A DNA stretch of 64,000 bases, taken from assembly GCF_028416575.1 (NCBI RefSeq), contig NZ_JAMQKB010000008.1:1-64000 (forward strand), in the 5' to 3' direction. A program made the position numbers and the translations under genes. Positions 52,379 to 63,118 of this stretch are shown here, piece by piece (within the stretch, counting starts at the first letter, position 1; every line of letters starts with the position of its first letter). The notes under the pieces were generated by a model, which was given only the letters and a program-made list of their open reading frames with translations, searched no databases and had not been told where the DNA came from. The DNA comes from Terrihalobacillus insolitus (GTDB lineage: Bacteria; Bacillota; Bacilli; Bacillales; Amphibacillaceae).

Positions 52379-53194
52379 CTAATCTCCATCCCATTTTAGT
52401 AAGTTTTTAGATAAGAATATATCGTAATCATGCGGAGTTATTTCTAGGGTAGTTGTACCAATACGATCCAATTGGTATACTTCGATCCACGATTCCTCTA
52501 ATCGTTCAAGTAAATCCACATTTGTTTTACATTTTTTACAATGAAACATGATACTGACATGTGGGTCCGTTTTGGACAAAAATTTCTCACTTGGCGAATT
52601 TCCACTTCCATAATCACCAATTTTTAAAATTTCAGGATCTAATGAATATTTCAATAAATATTTCTCATCTTTAAGATCACTATTACTTAAATACATGATC
52701 GAGGTATCTCCATATGTGATTCCTAATGCCATTTCACCAGTATTTTCTGCATGCAGTACACGAAAAAAGAGCCCTTCACTTAATTCTCGAAGGTCACCAG
52801 TTTTCCACTTTTCACGTTTCTTTTCTGGTATTTCGCAAGTGCCATTTAGTTCGCCTGTATAGATGATTTGTTGTATGTTATATCTGTCCATTACCCTTGT
52901 GGCATTCCCACAATAATCACTCGTTTGTTTCGTTAAAATAAGTGTATTGATTTGTTTCATGTTTCTCTCTTGAAGCTGTTTTAATAATTGTTCTTCGCTC
53001 TCTATTGAACCAGTGTTAATTAAAATACTTTTCCCTTTGCCAGTACGAATTAGTGTTGCCTCCCCATCAGGAAGGTCGAAAAAGGTAAACTGTACTTGCT
53101 TTTCTGTAAGGACTTGACTGCTATACCCTGATGTAGGGGCTAGAAATAAAACGAGACTAAACATAGTTATAAACAGAAGAAAATAGTTCTTCAA
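52379..53194 (-). CDS. Exported MBL-fold (ComEC-like) protein without metal motif
   Basis: A 271-residue protein with a signal peptide (FLLFITMFSLVLFLAPTSGY). The layout resembles the C-terminal metallo-beta-lactamase domain of ComEC: VQFTFFDLPDGEATLIRTGK then GKSILINTGS, then INTLILTKQTSDYCGNATRV where active relatives have LTHxHxDHxGG. The zinc residues are thus lost. YLSNSDLKDEKYLLKYSLDP matches the later ComEC GD region, and a CKKC pair is present near the C-terminus. Probably an exported binding protein. No function is known. Confidence 0.65.
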   Translation of the reverse strand: MKNYFLLFITMFSLVLFLAPTSGYSSQVLTEKQVQFTFFDLPDGEATLIRTGKGKSILINTGSIESEEQLLKQLQERNMKQINTLILTKQTSDYCGNATRVMDRYNIQQIIYTGELNGTCEIPEKKREKWKTGDLRELSEGLFFRVLHAENTGEMALGITYGDTSIMYLSNSDLKDEKYLLKYSLDPEILKIGDYGSGNSPSEKFLSKTDPHVSIMFHCKKCKTNVDLLERLEESWIEVYQLDRIGTTTLEITPHDYDIFLSKNLLKWDGD

Positions 53195-53247
53195 ATGTCC
53201 ATCACCTACCTAACAAAAGCTATTTATAGCTTATGTAAAACTTCTTT

Positions 53248-56043
53248 TTATAACCAACTTGAAGCTTTTTCAATTAGGATATTAGTGGAATCGTAGGTAA
53301 TGGGAACAGTAGGTATAGATGCAGTGAAATAGCTGCCATATCTTGCTTTCATCATTCGGTCATCGCACACAAACACAATTCCTCGATCGGTACTAGCTCG
53401 GATTAAACGTCCAAATCCTTGTCTAAAACGAATAACAGCATTTGGGAGTGCCACATCCATAAATGGATTTTTACCATCCGCTTTCATTTGCTCCGCTTTT
53501 GCCTGATATGTCGGATGATTGGGTGGTTGAAAGGGTAATCGTACAATGACGATGCACGATAAAGCTTCGCCTGGAATATCAATTCCTTCCCAAAAAGAAC
53601 TCGTTCCTAATAAAATTGCTTTGTCGAAAGCTTGAAAATTCTTTTTTAATCTGGAGCGACTTCCACTGGAAATACCTTGAGCAATTACGATAAATTCCTG
53701 TTCTTCCATGAAGTCTTTAAAAATTTTGTGTGCTTTTCTAAGCATATCATAAGAAGTAAATAAGACTAACATCCTTCCGTTTGTCACAGTAGCCAAAGAA
53801 TAAATTGCTTCACATGTTGCATAAATAAATGCTTCTTGTTTTCCTTCCTTCAAGTTTGGGAAATCATTTGGTACCATTAGTTGTACTTGTTTTTCATATG
53901 GATAGGAGGATTCTACTATGTCCGTGACCGGCTCGGAATTTGTTAAGCCTAATCGCTCTTTTATATAAGCAAAAGATCCATTTACTGTTAACGTTGCACT
54001 CGTTAAAATGATGCTTTCCTTTTTTTGAAATAATGCCTCAGCAAGCCTATCCGAAACATGAATTGGTTCCTTGTATATATATACAGCATTTTTGGCACCG
54101 TGAGCATCTATTTCAATCCATTTTACATCATCTTCATTATAAGATAAAAATAGTTCTTCTAGGTGATCAATAACTTCTTGCAAGCGATCGATATGTGTCT
54201 GTAATTCCTCAAATTCATCTTCTAAATCGGCGTTGATTTGTTTGGCTTTTTCATAAAACTGGTAAAGATAATGAATGACATCTCTTACATAGAAAGTCAG
54301 TCTTGCTGTCATTTCCTTTATGACAGACCATTTGCTGTCGGTGTTAGCGTGGTTGTCAAATCTATATTGAACGCGACCAACGTCTGTATAATCTGATTTT
54401 CTCTTCATTTGCCTTGTCACATAGCGAAAAATAGAACGGAATAAATCGTCTGTTTCTAACTTCGTGAATTCCAACAATTGATTCCAGTCGCTTTTATGAT
54501 AAAACTCATCCAATATCTCATGTTCTCTTGTTAATCGGCTAATCAGAGACCCTTCTTGAATCTTGCCAACGTTATTAAGCAAATATTGTATCGTTACATA
54601 ATCGATTTTTAGACCAAAATGTTTAGCAGCTGTAGCTTCTAATTGATGTGCTTCATCAATAATTGCCTTTTTATATGTAGGTAAAAGCTGAAAATCATTC
54701 GTCATATCGGTACAAAGTAATGCATGATTGACAATAATGACATTCGCTTTTTGTGCCTGTCTCTTTGCTCGTTGATAAAACGATCTCGAAAACCAAGGAG
54801 ATGTAGGATCTGCAACTCCTTCCGCTTCAGAGGATATTCTGTTGAAAAGAATCGCTCCGCTAGAAGGTAATTGTATCTCATCGATATCCCCTGTTGTCGT
54901 TTCGGTTAACCAAACAAGTAAAATCATCTTCGATAGAACAATATCATAATTCCCCTGTTGTTCGGAAAAAAGTTCTTTTTCAAATTTTTTTAAGCTAATG
55001 TAATGTTGTCTTCCTTTGAGCAGTGCCACCTCAAAAGGAAAGGTTAACACCTGCTTTAAAAGCGGGATTTCTTTGTCTAACAGTTGGGATTGCAATTGCG
55101 TTAAATGCGTACTGATGACAATGCGTTTCCCTGTTTGTACAGATTCAAAGATCGCAGGAAGTAAATATGCTAATGACTTACCCGTTCCAGTACCAGCTTC
55201 GATTAAAGCGTGTTTTTTTGCCCGGAATGCATCAAAAATTGTTTCAGACATTACGCGCTGCCCTGTTCGTTCTTCATAGTGTGGTATTTGGTGATCAATT
55301 GAACCATTGAGCGGGTATATTTCATCCAGCATTTCTCCAAAAGTGGGCAGTATTCCTTGCTCAGACGTGGTTGCTACTGCCTCTTTTTTTATTGCAATGC
55401 CTCTAAAGATTTCCAGATCATGACGTTCTTCTTCAAAGGAAGCGTTATCCATTTTATTTTCAAGGAGTTCAGAAAGATCACTCTTGAAACTTTGTTCAAA
55501 TCGTTGCAATTGATGAAGGGTCTCATATGGAAGCTGCTCCATTTTTTGAAATAAATGTAAGAGCAGCTTTGCCGTTACATACGCATCAGACAATGCTCGA
55601 TGTGGATCATTATGTTGCAGTGACAAATAATCAGATAATTGCCCTAACTTGTACCCTGGTGCTTTCGGCAACAATATTCTAGCAAGCTCAACAGTATCAA
55701 TAACAGGTTGTTTGATCGGTGGGTGTCCTAATGATTGTAGTTCGTAGTTTAAAAAGCCAAGGTCAAAAGGAACGTTATGTGCAACAAGATAGGCGTCAGC
55801 AAAATAGGTCAAAACATCATCAGCAACGTCTTTAAAGGAAGGAGCATCCACAACATCTTGATCACAAATCCCCGTTAAGTTTGAAATAAAGGATGGGATT
55901 TCCTTTAAAGGATGCAACAATGTGGTATATTCATCAACTAGCTGCCCATTTTCTACCATTACCATTCCAATTTCAATCATCTGGTCACCTTGAGACGGTG
56001 TTTGCCCTGTTGTTTCTATATCCACTACGACAAATTTGTCCAA
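53248..56043 (-). CDS. dinG: ATP-dependent helicase DinG with N-terminal exonuclease
   Basis: A 931-residue protein. The N-terminal DEDDh exonuclease (about 1-165) has VVDIETTGQTP, VAHNVPFDLGFL and PHRALSDAYVT. The XPD/DinG-like helicase follows with LIEAGTGTGKSLAYLLP (Walker A), IIDEAHQLEA (DEAH) and FRQGFGRLIRASTDRG (motif VI). The iron-sulfur cysteines of E. coli DinG are not visible, as in B. subtilis. It follows panD at 62 bases. Confidence 0.95.
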   Translation of the reverse strand: MDKFVVVDIETTGQTPSQGDQMIEIGMVMVENGQLVDEYTTLLHPLKEIPSFISNLTGICDQDVVDAPSFKDVADDVLTYFADAYLVAHNVPFDLGFLNYELQSLGHPPIKQPVIDTVELARILLPKAPGYKLGQLSDYLSLQHNDPHRALSDAYVTAKLLLHLFQKMEQLPYETLHQLQRFEQSFKSDLSELLENKMDNASFEEERHDLEIFRGIAIKKEAVATTSEQGILPTFGEMLDEIYPLNGSIDHQIPHYEERTGQRVMSETIFDAFRAKKHALIEAGTGTGKSLAYLLPAIFESVQTGKRIVISTHLTQLQSQLLDKEIPLLKQVLTFPFEVALLKGRQHYISLKKFEKELFSEQQGNYDIVLSKMILLVWLTETTTGDIDEIQLPSSGAILFNRISSEAEGVADPTSPWFSRSFYQRAKRQAQKANVIIVNHALLCTDMTNDFQLLPTYKKAIIDEAHQLEATAAKHFGLKIDYVTIQYLLNNVGKIQEGSLISRLTREHEILDEFYHKSDWNQLLEFTKLETDDLFRSIFRYVTRQMKRKSDYTDVGRVQYRFDNHANTDSKWSVIKEMTARLTFYVRDVIHYLYQFYEKAKQINADLEDEFEELQTHIDRLQEVIDHLEELFLSYNEDDVKWIEIDAHGAKNAVYIYKEPIHVSDRLAEALFQKKESIILTSATLTVNGSFAYIKERLGLTNSEPVTDIVESSYPYEKQVQLMVPNDFPNLKEGKQEAFIYATCEAIYSLATVTNGRMLVLFTSYDMLRKAHKIFKDFMEEQEFIVIAQGISSGSRSRLKKNFQAFDKAILLGTSSFWEGIDIPGEALSCIVIVRLPFQPPNHPTYQAKAEQMKADGKNPFMDVALPNAVIRFRQGFGRLIRASTDRGIVFVCDDRMMKARYGSYFTASIPTVPITYDSTNILIEKASSWL

Positions 56044-56105
56044 ATGATCATCTCCGCGGTGTTAAAAGTTTATTCCAATACGTGTTCAAGGATTCTAGCT
56101 TGCCG

Positions 56106-56489
56106 TTAGCCTATCGTTAAAGGGGGTTCTTCTTCAAGTAATTCTACGACTTCATTCTTTTCATTCATTAAAGCGATTTTTGGTTTAAAATGAATAAGTT
56201 CTTCCTCTTGCAGCATAGCATAGGAAACAATTATGACAACATCTCCCTTTTGAACCAATCGTGCAGCTGCACCATTTAAACAAACTACCCCAGAGCCTCT
56301 TTCTCCAGGAATGACATATGTTTCTAATCGTTCTCCATTATTATTGTTTACTACTTGAACTTTTTCGTGTGGCAATATTCCTACTTGTTCCATTATTTGT
56401 TGATCAATTGTAATACTACCTACGTAGTTTAAATTCGCTTCTGTTACATGTGCGCGATGAATCTTGGCCTTCATCATAGTACGAAACAA
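56106..56489 (-). CDS. panD: Aspartate 1-decarboxylase
   Basis: A 127-residue pyruvoyl enzyme that makes beta-alanine from aspartate. The self-cleavage site is YVGSITID (Gly24-Ser25), and [20 protein letters not shown] contains the Asn/Ala active-site region. It is the last gene of panB-panC-panD. Confidence 0.96.
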   Translation of the reverse strand: MFRTMMKAKIHRAHVTEANLNYVGSITIDQQIMEQVGILPHEKVQVVNNNNGERLETYVIPGERGSGVVCLNGAAARLVQKGDVVIIVSYAMLQEEELIHFKPKIALMNEKNEVVELLEEEPPLTIG

Positions 56490-56503
56490 AATATCTCCCC
56501 CTA

Positions 56504-57373
56504 TTAAATACGCGATGTCAGCATACCGTCTTTATTAAAAACGAGGTTATCAATCAAGCGTGCATTGTTAAAATAAACAGCAGCTGCTAATATAACCTGT
56601 TGATCGATGGTACTTAGTGGTTCCAAGCTAGGAAACTGTAAAAGTTCTACATAATCTAGCTTACCATTTATGTGGTGATCTATCATATTCTTTACCTCTT
56701 TAACAATATTAGCAGGATTTTTTTCTCCGTCAACTACTAACTTTTGCCCTTTTAAAAGTGCCTGATAAAGATACTTTGCTTCTGATCGCTCAGACTTTGA
56801 TAAATGAACATTTCTACTACTCTTAGCTAGTCCATCCTGTTCTCTAACGGTTGGTACTGGGATAAGCTCTATTGGAAAATTCAAATCCGTAATAAGTGCA
56901 GCAGTAACGGCCACTTGTTGTGCATCCTTCATTCCAAAATATACCCGATTTGGATATGTAAGATGGAACAGCTTTGTTAACACTGTCGCAACACCGTCAA
57001 AATGCCCTTCCCTTGATTTCCCACACATGACATTCACGCGTCTAATAACCTTCATCTGAATTGTTTGTTCCTGTGGATACATGTCGTCTACTGATGGGAT
57101 AAATAGTACATCTACTTGATTCTGTTCCGCAATCTTTTGATCTCTCGCTTCATCTCGTGGATAACGATCATAATCTTCATTTGGACCAAATTGTAGCGGG
57201 TTTACAAAAATGCTCATAATCACAATATCGTTGTTTTTACGGGCTTCCATCATCAAACTTTCATGACCTTCATGTAAATAACCCATTGTTGGCACAAAGC
57301 CAATTGATTTCCGTTCCTGCTTTATTGCTTGAGCGTATTGTTGCATTTCTTGAATGGTTCGTATAACTTTCAT
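56504..57373 (-). CDS. panC: Pantothenate synthetase
   Basis: A 289-residue class I-like ligase that joins pantoate and beta-alanine with [21 protein letters not shown] holds the HxGH motif, [18 protein letters not shown] the substrate site and [18 protein letters not shown] the KMSKS-like loop. It begins one base after panB ends, so the two are tightly coupled. Confidence 0.96.
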   Translation of the reverse strand: MKVIRTIQEMQQYAQAIKQERKSIGFVPTMGYLHEGHESLMMEARKNNDIVIMSIFVNPLQFGPNEDYDRYPRDEARDQKIAEQNQVDVLFIPSVDDMYPQEQTIQMKVIRRVNVMCGKSREGHFDGVATVLTKLFHLTYPNRVYFGMKDAQQVAVTAALITDLNFPIELIPVPTVREQDGLAKSSRNVHLSKSERSEAKYLYQALLKGQKLVVDGEKNPANIVKEVKNMIDHHINGKLDYVELLQFPSLEPLSTIDQQVILAAAVYFNNARLIDNLVFNKDGMLTSRI

Positions 57374-57374
57374 A

Positions 57375-58211
57375 CTAATCCTCCAGTTTTTTATCTGGTA
57401 ATGCTTGGGGGTCCATTGTGAAAGAGTGTTCAGCAGTTGGAAAGCTTCCTGTCTTTACCTCAGAAACATATGCTTGTATGGCGGTAGTTGTAGCACCATT
57501 TACATCTCCATATTTTTTCACAAACTTTGGTAAACGATTGACCCCATAATATAGCACATCGTGATAAACGAGAACTTGACCATCACACATGTTACCTGCT
57601 CCAATTCCGATCGTTGGAATCGAAAGTACATTCGTCACCATCTCTGCAAGTTCTTTTGGTACACATTCAAGGACAAGAGCCATTGCTCCACTTTTCTCTA
57701 ATTGAAGTGCTTGATCGAAAAGTTTTTGCGCCTTTTCTTTGTCTTTACCTTGTACTTTGTATCCGCCCAACACATTGACAGATTGTGGGGTAAGCCCAAG
57801 GTGACCAACAACAGGAATGCCTGCATTGGTCAGTTTTTCAACAAGGGTGATCACTTCTTGGGATCCGCCTTCCAGTTTTAATGCTTGTCCCCCTGTTTCT
57901 TGATACAAACGCTTTGCATTCATGAGCGAGTTTTCAATTGACAGATGATAGGACATAAATGGCATGTCTACTACGATAAACGTATCATCTGCACCACGTT
58001 TTACTGCTTTTCCGTGATGAATCATATCCTCTACCGTGACCTGGATCGTTGAATCATATCCAAGAACTACCATTCCAAGTGAGTCTCCTACTAAGATCAT
58101 GTCCACTTCAGACTGTTGACAAAGCTTTGCGGAAGGATAGTCATATGCTGTCATCATCGCAATTTTTTCTTTGTTTTCTTTCATCTTTTGGAGATGGTTT
58201 TTATTTTTCAT
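57375..58211 (-). CDS. panB: 3-methyl-2-oxobutanoate hydroxymethyltransferase
   Basis: A 278-residue TIM-barrel enzyme, first of pantoate synthesis. [38 protein letters not shown] (metal Asp), [12 protein letters not shown] and [20 protein letters not shown] are typical. It heads panB-panC-panD, 14 bases after birA. Confidence 0.96.
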   Translation of the reverse strand: MKNKNHLQKMKENKEKIAMMTAYDYPSAKLCQQSEVDMILVGDSLGMVVLGYDSTIQVTVEDMIHHGKAVKRGADDTFIVVDMPFMSYHLSIENSLMNAKRLYQETGGQALKLEGGSQEVITLVEKLTNAGIPVVGHLGLTPQSVNVLGGYKVQGKDKEKAQKLFDQALQLEKSGAMALVLECVPKELAEMVTNVLSIPTIGIGAGNMCDGQVLVYHDVLYYGVNRLPKFVKKYGDVNGATTTAIQAYVSEVKTGSFPTAEHSFTMDPQALPDKKLED

Positions 58212-58225
58212 CTAAAAATCCTCCT

Positions 58226-59200
58226 TCACCACTGGATTTCTGCAGAATAGAGCTTATCCACGTTACCATCCTCTTCTTTTATGAGGAGTGCTCCGTCTTC
58301 TGCTATTCCTACGATTACTGTTTGCCAAGTACGCTGCAACGTTTCGACTGTTACGGTTTCCCCTATTCTATACCCATATTTTTCCCATGTTTGTTTAATG
58401 TGTGCGAAACCATTTGCCATATAGTGTTCATACGAGACTTCGAATCCTGAAAGAATATGTTGAATGCTTTCTCTTAAATCCCACTCTTGGTTGGTTTCTT
58501 GTTTCACAGATGTGGCAATACTGCGAAGCTCTGGTGGTATGTCGTGTTCGTCTTGATTGACATTGATTCCAATACCTAGTACTACATATTGAATCCGATC
58601 TTGTTCCGCCTGCATCTCTGTTAATATCCCAGCTGTTTTTTTGCCATGAATAAAAATGTCGTTTGGCCATTTAATAGACGGCCTAACTCCCATGTAGTGA
58701 TCAATGCATTCTGCAAGTACTGTCGCTGTCAATAGGGTCAGCTGTGGTGCGTGTTGGGGCATCATGTTTGGGCGCAAAACGATACTCATCCAAATTCCTT
58801 TCCCTTTTGCAGAATGCCACGGCCGGCTCATTCTTCCTTTGCCAGCTGTTTGCTCATCCGCTATCACAATGGTTCCATGCTCAGCCCCCTCTCTTGCAAG
58901 CTGGTTCGCAATGATCTGTGTCGAATCTACTTGTTCTCGGTGAATAATTTTCTTGCCGATCCAGTTTGTATGTAAGCCCCATTGAATGGTGTTTGGACTA
59001 AGCTTGCTTGGAAATTGAGTGATACGATATCCTTTCCTTGATACAGCTTCAATCATATACCCATCTTTCTCCAGTTCCTTCATGTGCTTCCAAACAGCGG
59101 TTCTAGAAATATTTAACTGCCTCGATAGCTCCTGTCCTGAAACATAATCATCCTTATTTTTTTCAAGTAATTCGATTAGGTCATTTCGGGTGGATTCCAT
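58226..59200 (-). CDS. birA: Biotin-protein ligase and repressor BirA
   Basis: A 324-residue bifunctional protein. An N-terminal winged helix (YVSGQELSRQLNISRTAVWK) binds the biotin operator. The ligase has ADEQTAGKGRMSRPWHSAKG (GRGRxG-type biotinyl-AMP loop), SIKWPNDIFIHGKKTAGILT and a C-terminal SH3-like cap. ATG 59200 (MESTRNDLIELL) is preferred; a GTG at 59212 also follows the GGAG. It overlaps the cca stop region by 25 bases. Confidence 0.94.
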   Translation of the reverse strand: MESTRNDLIELLEKNKDDYVSGQELSRQLNISRTAVWKHMKELEKDGYMIEAVSRKGYRITQFPSKLSPNTIQWGLHTNWIGKKIIHREQVDSTQIIANQLAREGAEHGTIVIADEQTAGKGRMSRPWHSAKGKGIWMSIVLRPNMMPQHAPQLTLLTATVLAECIDHYMGVRPSIKWPNDIFIHGKKTAGILTEMQAEQDRIQYVVLGIGINVNQDEHDIPPELRSIATSVKQETNQEWDLRESIQHILSGFEVSYEHYMANGFAHIKQTWEKYGYRIGETVTVETLQRTWQTVIVGIAEDGALLIKEEDGNVDKLYSAEIQW

Positions 59201-60393
59201 TTCGTTACCCACTCCTTTATCTCGGTTTTTTCATTTTTTAAATCCCCCATTACGACCATCCTCTCCACCATTTGTAAATAGCGGCCAATCCAAGCACCCT
59301 TTGTCCTAACTGGAAAAAACGTCAGTAAATCGGTTCCACTGATAGCCAGCTCTCGGCGATTTCGCAATGGAAGGCTCCCCCAAATAGCCTTTATATCCTC
59401 CTCCGTAACAGAGCAGTGCGGCTTTAAAATGGTGACAATTCGCACCAAGCTTGTATATAAATTGCGATCTAAGTTATAAACAAGCCAGTTGGTTAATCCA
59501 TCCTTTTCCAACATCTGAACTGCTTGTACGAGTCGTTTAACGTTTGATTTTTCTTTTTTTGAACATTTCCATTTATTTGTCCATGTTTCGATGGAAATAT
59601 TTGAATCGAGTAAGACAAACAATGCTATCGATTCATAGATATATGCTAACGGCTGAATCGAGGCAGGAACGAGCTTTTGGAATCGTCCCTTTTTTTCCCG
59701 AAAAACAGGAATGTAACGATCTATTTCTGTTTGTTCGATGATTGGTAATGCTTGATCCAAAAAAGATCCTGCCCACATTTTTTCAAACTCCACTTTTATT
59801 CTTTCAACAGCCATTTTGTCTAACCAATGGGCGCATTCAGATAGTCCAATGAGCGTTTTTCCCTCTAACTGGAAACCTAGTTGGCTAACGAAACGAATAG
59901 CGCGCATCATCCGTAACGGATCCTCTTTAAATCGATCCTTTGGAGGACCAACTGTTTGGATTAGCCGATTTTTTATATCGGTACGTCCATGAAACGGATC
60001 TACGATATCACCTTGCATATCCATTGCAATCGCATTGATCGTAAAGTCTCTCCTAGCCAAATCAGTTTGAATCGAATCAACGAAATCCACGTTATCTGGA
60101 TGTCGGTGGTCAGAGTAGTTTCCTTCCGTTCTGTACGTAGTTATTTCGTAGGGTTCTCCTTTTTGTAACACAGCAACAGTTCCATGCTTTATTCCGATCG
60201 GTACCACTTTTGAAAACAAGTTCATTACCTGCTCAGGTGTAGCAGATGTTGTAATATCAATATCTCCAATTGGTCGGCCAACCAAAAAATCTCGTACTGC
60301 ACCACCGACGATATACGCTTCATATCCCGCTTGCTGTAAAGTACGCAGAATTGGTTCCGCTTTATGAAATACTTTGTTTTTCATTTTCATCAC
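59176..60393 (-). CDS. cca: CCA-adding tRNA nucleotidyltransferase
   Basis: A 405-residue class II enzyme that builds or repairs the tRNA 3' CCA. YIVGGAVRDFLVGRPIGDID (GG and DxD), RRDFTINAIAMD (RRD) and FKEDPLRMMRAIRFVSQLGF (EDxxR) are intact. Helical neck, body and tail follow. It overlaps bshA by 32 bases and birA by 25, as expected in a tight operon. Confidence 0.95.
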   Translation of the reverse strand: MMKMKNKVFHKAEPILRTLQQAGYEAYIVGGAVRDFLVGRPIGDIDITTSATPEQVMNLFSKVVPIGIKHGTVAVLQKGEPYEITTYRTEGNYSDHRHPDNVDFVDSIQTDLARRDFTINAIAMDMQGDIVDPFHGRTDIKNRLIQTVGPPKDRFKEDPLRMMRAIRFVSQLGFQLEGKTLIGLSECAHWLDKMAVERIKVEFEKMWAGSFLDQALPIIEQTEIDRYIPVFREKKGRFQKLVPASIQPLAYIYESIALFVLLDSNISIETWTNKWKCSKKEKSNVKRLVQAVQMLEKDGLTNWLVYNLDRNLYTSLVRIVTILKPHCSVTEEDIKAIWGSLPLRNRRELAISGTDLLTFFPVRTKGAWIGRYLQMVERMVVMGDLKNEKTEIKEWVTKWNPPEMT

Positions 60394-61516
60394 CAGTAGT
60401 TTTTAATGCCAGCTCATATAGTGTTAAAAATTCATTTAAAATTCGCTTTGAGTTAAAATGATCATGTACATAACCTATCGCAGCTTCCGAAAATTGTCTC
60501 CATTGATCTGGGTTAGATAATAGCTTGATCGCTTTGGAACAAACATCATCAATGTCTCCGAGTTCAACCAAATGGCCATTCACACCGTCGACAATCACCT
60601 CTGGTATTCCACCAATCTTTGTTCCAATCCCGGGTACTCCGCAAGCCATTGCTTCAAGTAAAACGAGACCAAAGCTTTCTTTTTCGGATAAAAGTAACTT
60701 TAAATCTGCAATAGAGAACAATTGCGGAATGTTTCGTTGTTTACCTAAAAATAAAACGTTTTGTTGCAGTCCTTTTTCTTGCACAAGTTGATAGATCTCT
60801 GAATGTTCTGGCCCATCACCAACGAGTAACAGCTTTGCTGGAATCTGTTTCTTTATTTTTTCAAACGCTAATATAACATCTTCTACACGTTTTACTTTTC
60901 TAAAATTAGAAATATGAATGATGACCTTTTCCTCATCTTTTATCCCATACTCCAATTTCAACTTCTTATTTTCACTCCGGTAATATTCTGCTTCATTAAC
61001 GAAATTGTACACAACATGAATATCTTTTGAAACATCAAGCATTTGCTGTGTTTGTTCTACCAGGCTTTTACTCACCGCTGTCACAACGTCAGATTGTTCT
61101 ATCCCATGTTTAATCATTTTCTTCAAACTTTTGTCAATGCCAAGTACGGTAATATCGGTACCGTGTAATGTTGTCACAATTTTCACCTTGTGCTGTGCTA
61201 TATCTCTAGCTAAAATGGCACAAACTGCGTGTGGCATTGCATAATGAACATGTAGAATATCTAGTTTTTCCTGATCCATTACTTCTGCCATTTTATTTGC
61301 CAAGGAAAGATCATATGGTGGGTACTGAAAAACGGGATAGTGATTCACCTCTACTTCATGAAAATATATGTTCGGATAAATTTCATTTAACCGAAATGGA
61401 ACACTTGAAGTAATAAAATGAATGTCGTGTCCTCGTTCTGCCAGTAACTTTCCTAACTCGGTAGCAATAATGCCCGAACCACCAACTGATGGGTAGCAAG
61501 TGATCCCTATCTTCAT
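60362..61516 (-). CDS. bshA: Bacillithiol glycosyltransferase BshA
   Basis: A 384-residue GT4 enzyme that joins GlcNAc to L-malate, first step of bacillithiol. [20 protein letters not shown] is the BshA-specific N-terminus, [20 protein letters not shown] follows, and ESFGLVLLE is the ExxxxxxxE motif. ATG 61516 overlaps the mgsA stop (ATGA). The deacetylase gene bshB1, which lies between mgsA and bshA in B. subtilis, is absent here. Confidence 0.95.
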   Translation of the reverse strand: MKIGITCYPSVGGSGIIATELGKLLAERGHDIHFITSSVPFRLNEIYPNIYFHEVEVNHYPVFQYPPYDLSLANKMAEVMDQEKLDILHVHYAMPHAVCAILARDIAQHKVKIVTTLHGTDITVLGIDKSLKKMIKHGIEQSDVVTAVSKSLVEQTQQMLDVSKDIHVVYNFVNEAEYYRSENKKLKLEYGIKDEEKVIIHISNFRKVKRVEDVILAFEKIKKQIPAKLLLVGDGPEHSEIYQLVQEKGLQQNVLFLGKQRNIPQLFSIADLKLLLSEKESFGLVLLEAMACGVPGIGTKIGGIPEVIVDGVNGHLVELGDIDDVCSKAIKLLSNPDQWRQFSEAAIGYVHDHFNSKRILNEFLTLYELALKTTGDENEKQSIS

Positions 61517-61938
61517 TCCAAACCACTTTCTTTTTTTCTTTTTTGATGCACGATTTCCCTCCATTGAAGCTCGCCTTTTTCTAATGCGCGGATAATGATT
61601 TCTCCTGCTGCCATATTAGTTGCTAGTGGAATTTGATATACGTCACAAAGTCGTATTAATGCGATGATATCGGGTTCATGTGGCTGGGAAGTAAGCGGAT
61701 CCCGAAAAAAAAGTACGACGTCCATATCGTTTTTTGCCACCATAGCCCCAATTTGTTGGTCACCGCCAAGTGGGCCAGATTGAAATCTGTGAATGTCCAA
61801 GCCTGTTGCCTCATGAATTTTCAACCCTGTTGTTCCTGTCGCAAAAAGAGAATGGTTTTTCAAAATGTGTTGATATGCAGTTGTGAACTGAACCATATCT
61901 TTTTTCTTTCTATCGTGAGCGATCAGTGCGATATTCAT
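61513..61938 (-). CDS. mgsA: Methylglyoxal synthase
   Basis: A 141-residue enzyme that turns dihydroxyacetone phosphate to methylglyoxal. [55 protein letters not shown] (catalytic Asp) and [14 protein letters not shown] (His, Asp) are all typical. AGGAGG precedes ATG 61938. Bacillithiol from bshA, next in the operon, helps detoxify methylglyoxal. Confidence 0.95.
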   Translation of the reverse strand: MNIALIAHDRKKKDMVQFTTAYQHILKNHSLFATGTTGLKIHEATGLDIHRFQSGPLGGDQQIGAMVAKNDMDVVLFFRDPLTSQPHEPDIIALIRLCDVYQIPLATNMAAGEIIIRALEKGELQWREIVHQKRKKESGLE

Positions 61939-61949
61939 GTACGACCTCC

Positions 61950-62753
61950 TCATTCCAATAAATTTTCTAATCCATAAACTAATAAATCTAATTTTACAAC
62001 CTGATCAACTGCTAGCTTCACACCAGTCATAAAAGATTCTCGATGGAACGAGTCGTGTTTAATCGTTAAGTTTTCACCAGGGCCACCGAAGACAACTTCC
62101 TGATGGGCAACAAGTCCAGGTAAGCGCACACTATGGATATGCATTCCATCTATTTCTGCTCCACGAGCACCAGACAGTGTTTCTTGTTCATTTGGATGTC
62201 CCTGTTTTTTCGGTTCACGTACCTCCTGAATCAGTTGTGCTGTTTTTACTGCTGTTCCAGAAGGCGCGTCTAACTTGTGATCATGGTGACGTTCGATAAT
62301 CTCTACATCAGGGAAATATTTTGCCGCCCATTTTGAAAACTGCATCATTAACACAGCACCAATGGCGAAGTTTGGTGCAATTACCGCCCCAATTCCTTTA
62401 TCTTCAGCTAGTCCAGTTAATTCATCAATCTGTTGTTTCGTAAAACCAGTCGTTCCAACAACTGGACGTACACCATTTTCAATTGCTAATTTTGTATGTA
62501 GAAAACCAACCTTTGGGGTCGTTAAATCAATAAGTACATCCGGATTCACCGATTGGATACATGTCTCAATGTCATCAAAAATAATGGCATCAAAGGAAGG
62601 AAGTTCATCGACATCCTGTACTCTTTTTCCTGCGTTTTTTCGGTCAATACAACCAACTAATTCTAAGTCATTTGCTTTTTCTATCATCCTTAGAGCTTCA
62701 CTTCCCATTTTGCCACGGGGTCCTGCAACAATTACTTTAATTCTACTCATCAT
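61950..62753 (-). CDS. dapB: 4-hydroxy-tetrahydrodipicolinate reductase
   Basis: A 267-residue enzyme of the lysine, diaminopimelate and (in spores) dipicolinate pathway. [18 protein letters not shown] is the NAD(P) turn, [11 protein letters not shown] and [20 protein letters not shown] follow, and [18 protein letters not shown] holds the catalytic His and Lys. It overlaps ypjD by 11 bases. Confidence 0.96.
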   Translation of the reverse strand: MMSRIKVIVAGPRGKMGSEALRMIEKANDLELVGCIDRKNAGKRVQDVDELPSFDAIIFDDIETCIQSVNPDVLIDLTTPKVGFLHTKLAIENGVRPVVGTTGFTKQQIDELTGLAEDKGIGAVIAPNFAIGAVLMMQFSKWAAKYFPDVEIIERHHDHKLDAPSGTAVKTAQLIQEVREPKKQGHPNEQETLSGARGAEIDGMHIHSVRLPGLVAHQEVVFGGPGENLTIKHDSFHRESFMTGVKLAVDQVVKLDLLVYGLENLLE

Positions 62754-63093
62754 TTGCCTCCTCGTCTACTCTTGTCCAACGATCTTTATCTCTTGTTTCA
62801 AATTTTAACATAGAGCGTTCAAACGCTTCAGATATACTTATGTTAAGGGAATTAGCAAAGCAAACCATGACAAACAATAAATCGCCAAGTTCTTCCTCTA
62901 ACGTGTTTGGATCTTCAGACTCTTTTTTTTGCTTTTCTCCGTAATAATGATTGACCTCCCTTGCCATTTCCCCCACTTCCTCTGTTAATCTAGCCATCAT
63001 ACTCAAAGGGGAAAAGTAACCTTCTTCAAATTGGGAAATATAATCGTCCACCCTTGCTTGCATCTTCTGTGTTGAATAGGTATTTTCTTTCAT
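62743..63093 (-). CDS. ypjD: MazG-family nucleotide pyrophosphohydrolase YpjD
   Basis: A 116-residue all-alpha hydrolase. [20 protein letters not shown] (ExxE) and [20 protein letters not shown] (ExxD) bind magnesium. It hydrolyses nucleoside triphosphates, probably non-canonical ones. It heads the long minus-strand series ypjD-dapB-mgsA-bshA-cca-birA-panBCD. A copy of the dispersed repeat lies directly upstream. Confidence 0.92.
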   Translation of the reverse strand: MKENTYSTQKMQARVDDYISQFEEGYFSPLSMMARLTEEVGEMAREVNHYYGEKQKKESEDPNTLEEELGDLLFVMVCFANSLNISISEAFERSMLKFETRDKDRWTRVDEEANDE

Positions 63094-63118
63094 AAAAATG
63101 ATACTCCTTTTAGAGGTT

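Noticed and set aside
62362..62808. A 148-residue plus-strand frame
   Set aside because: Antisense shadow of dapB.
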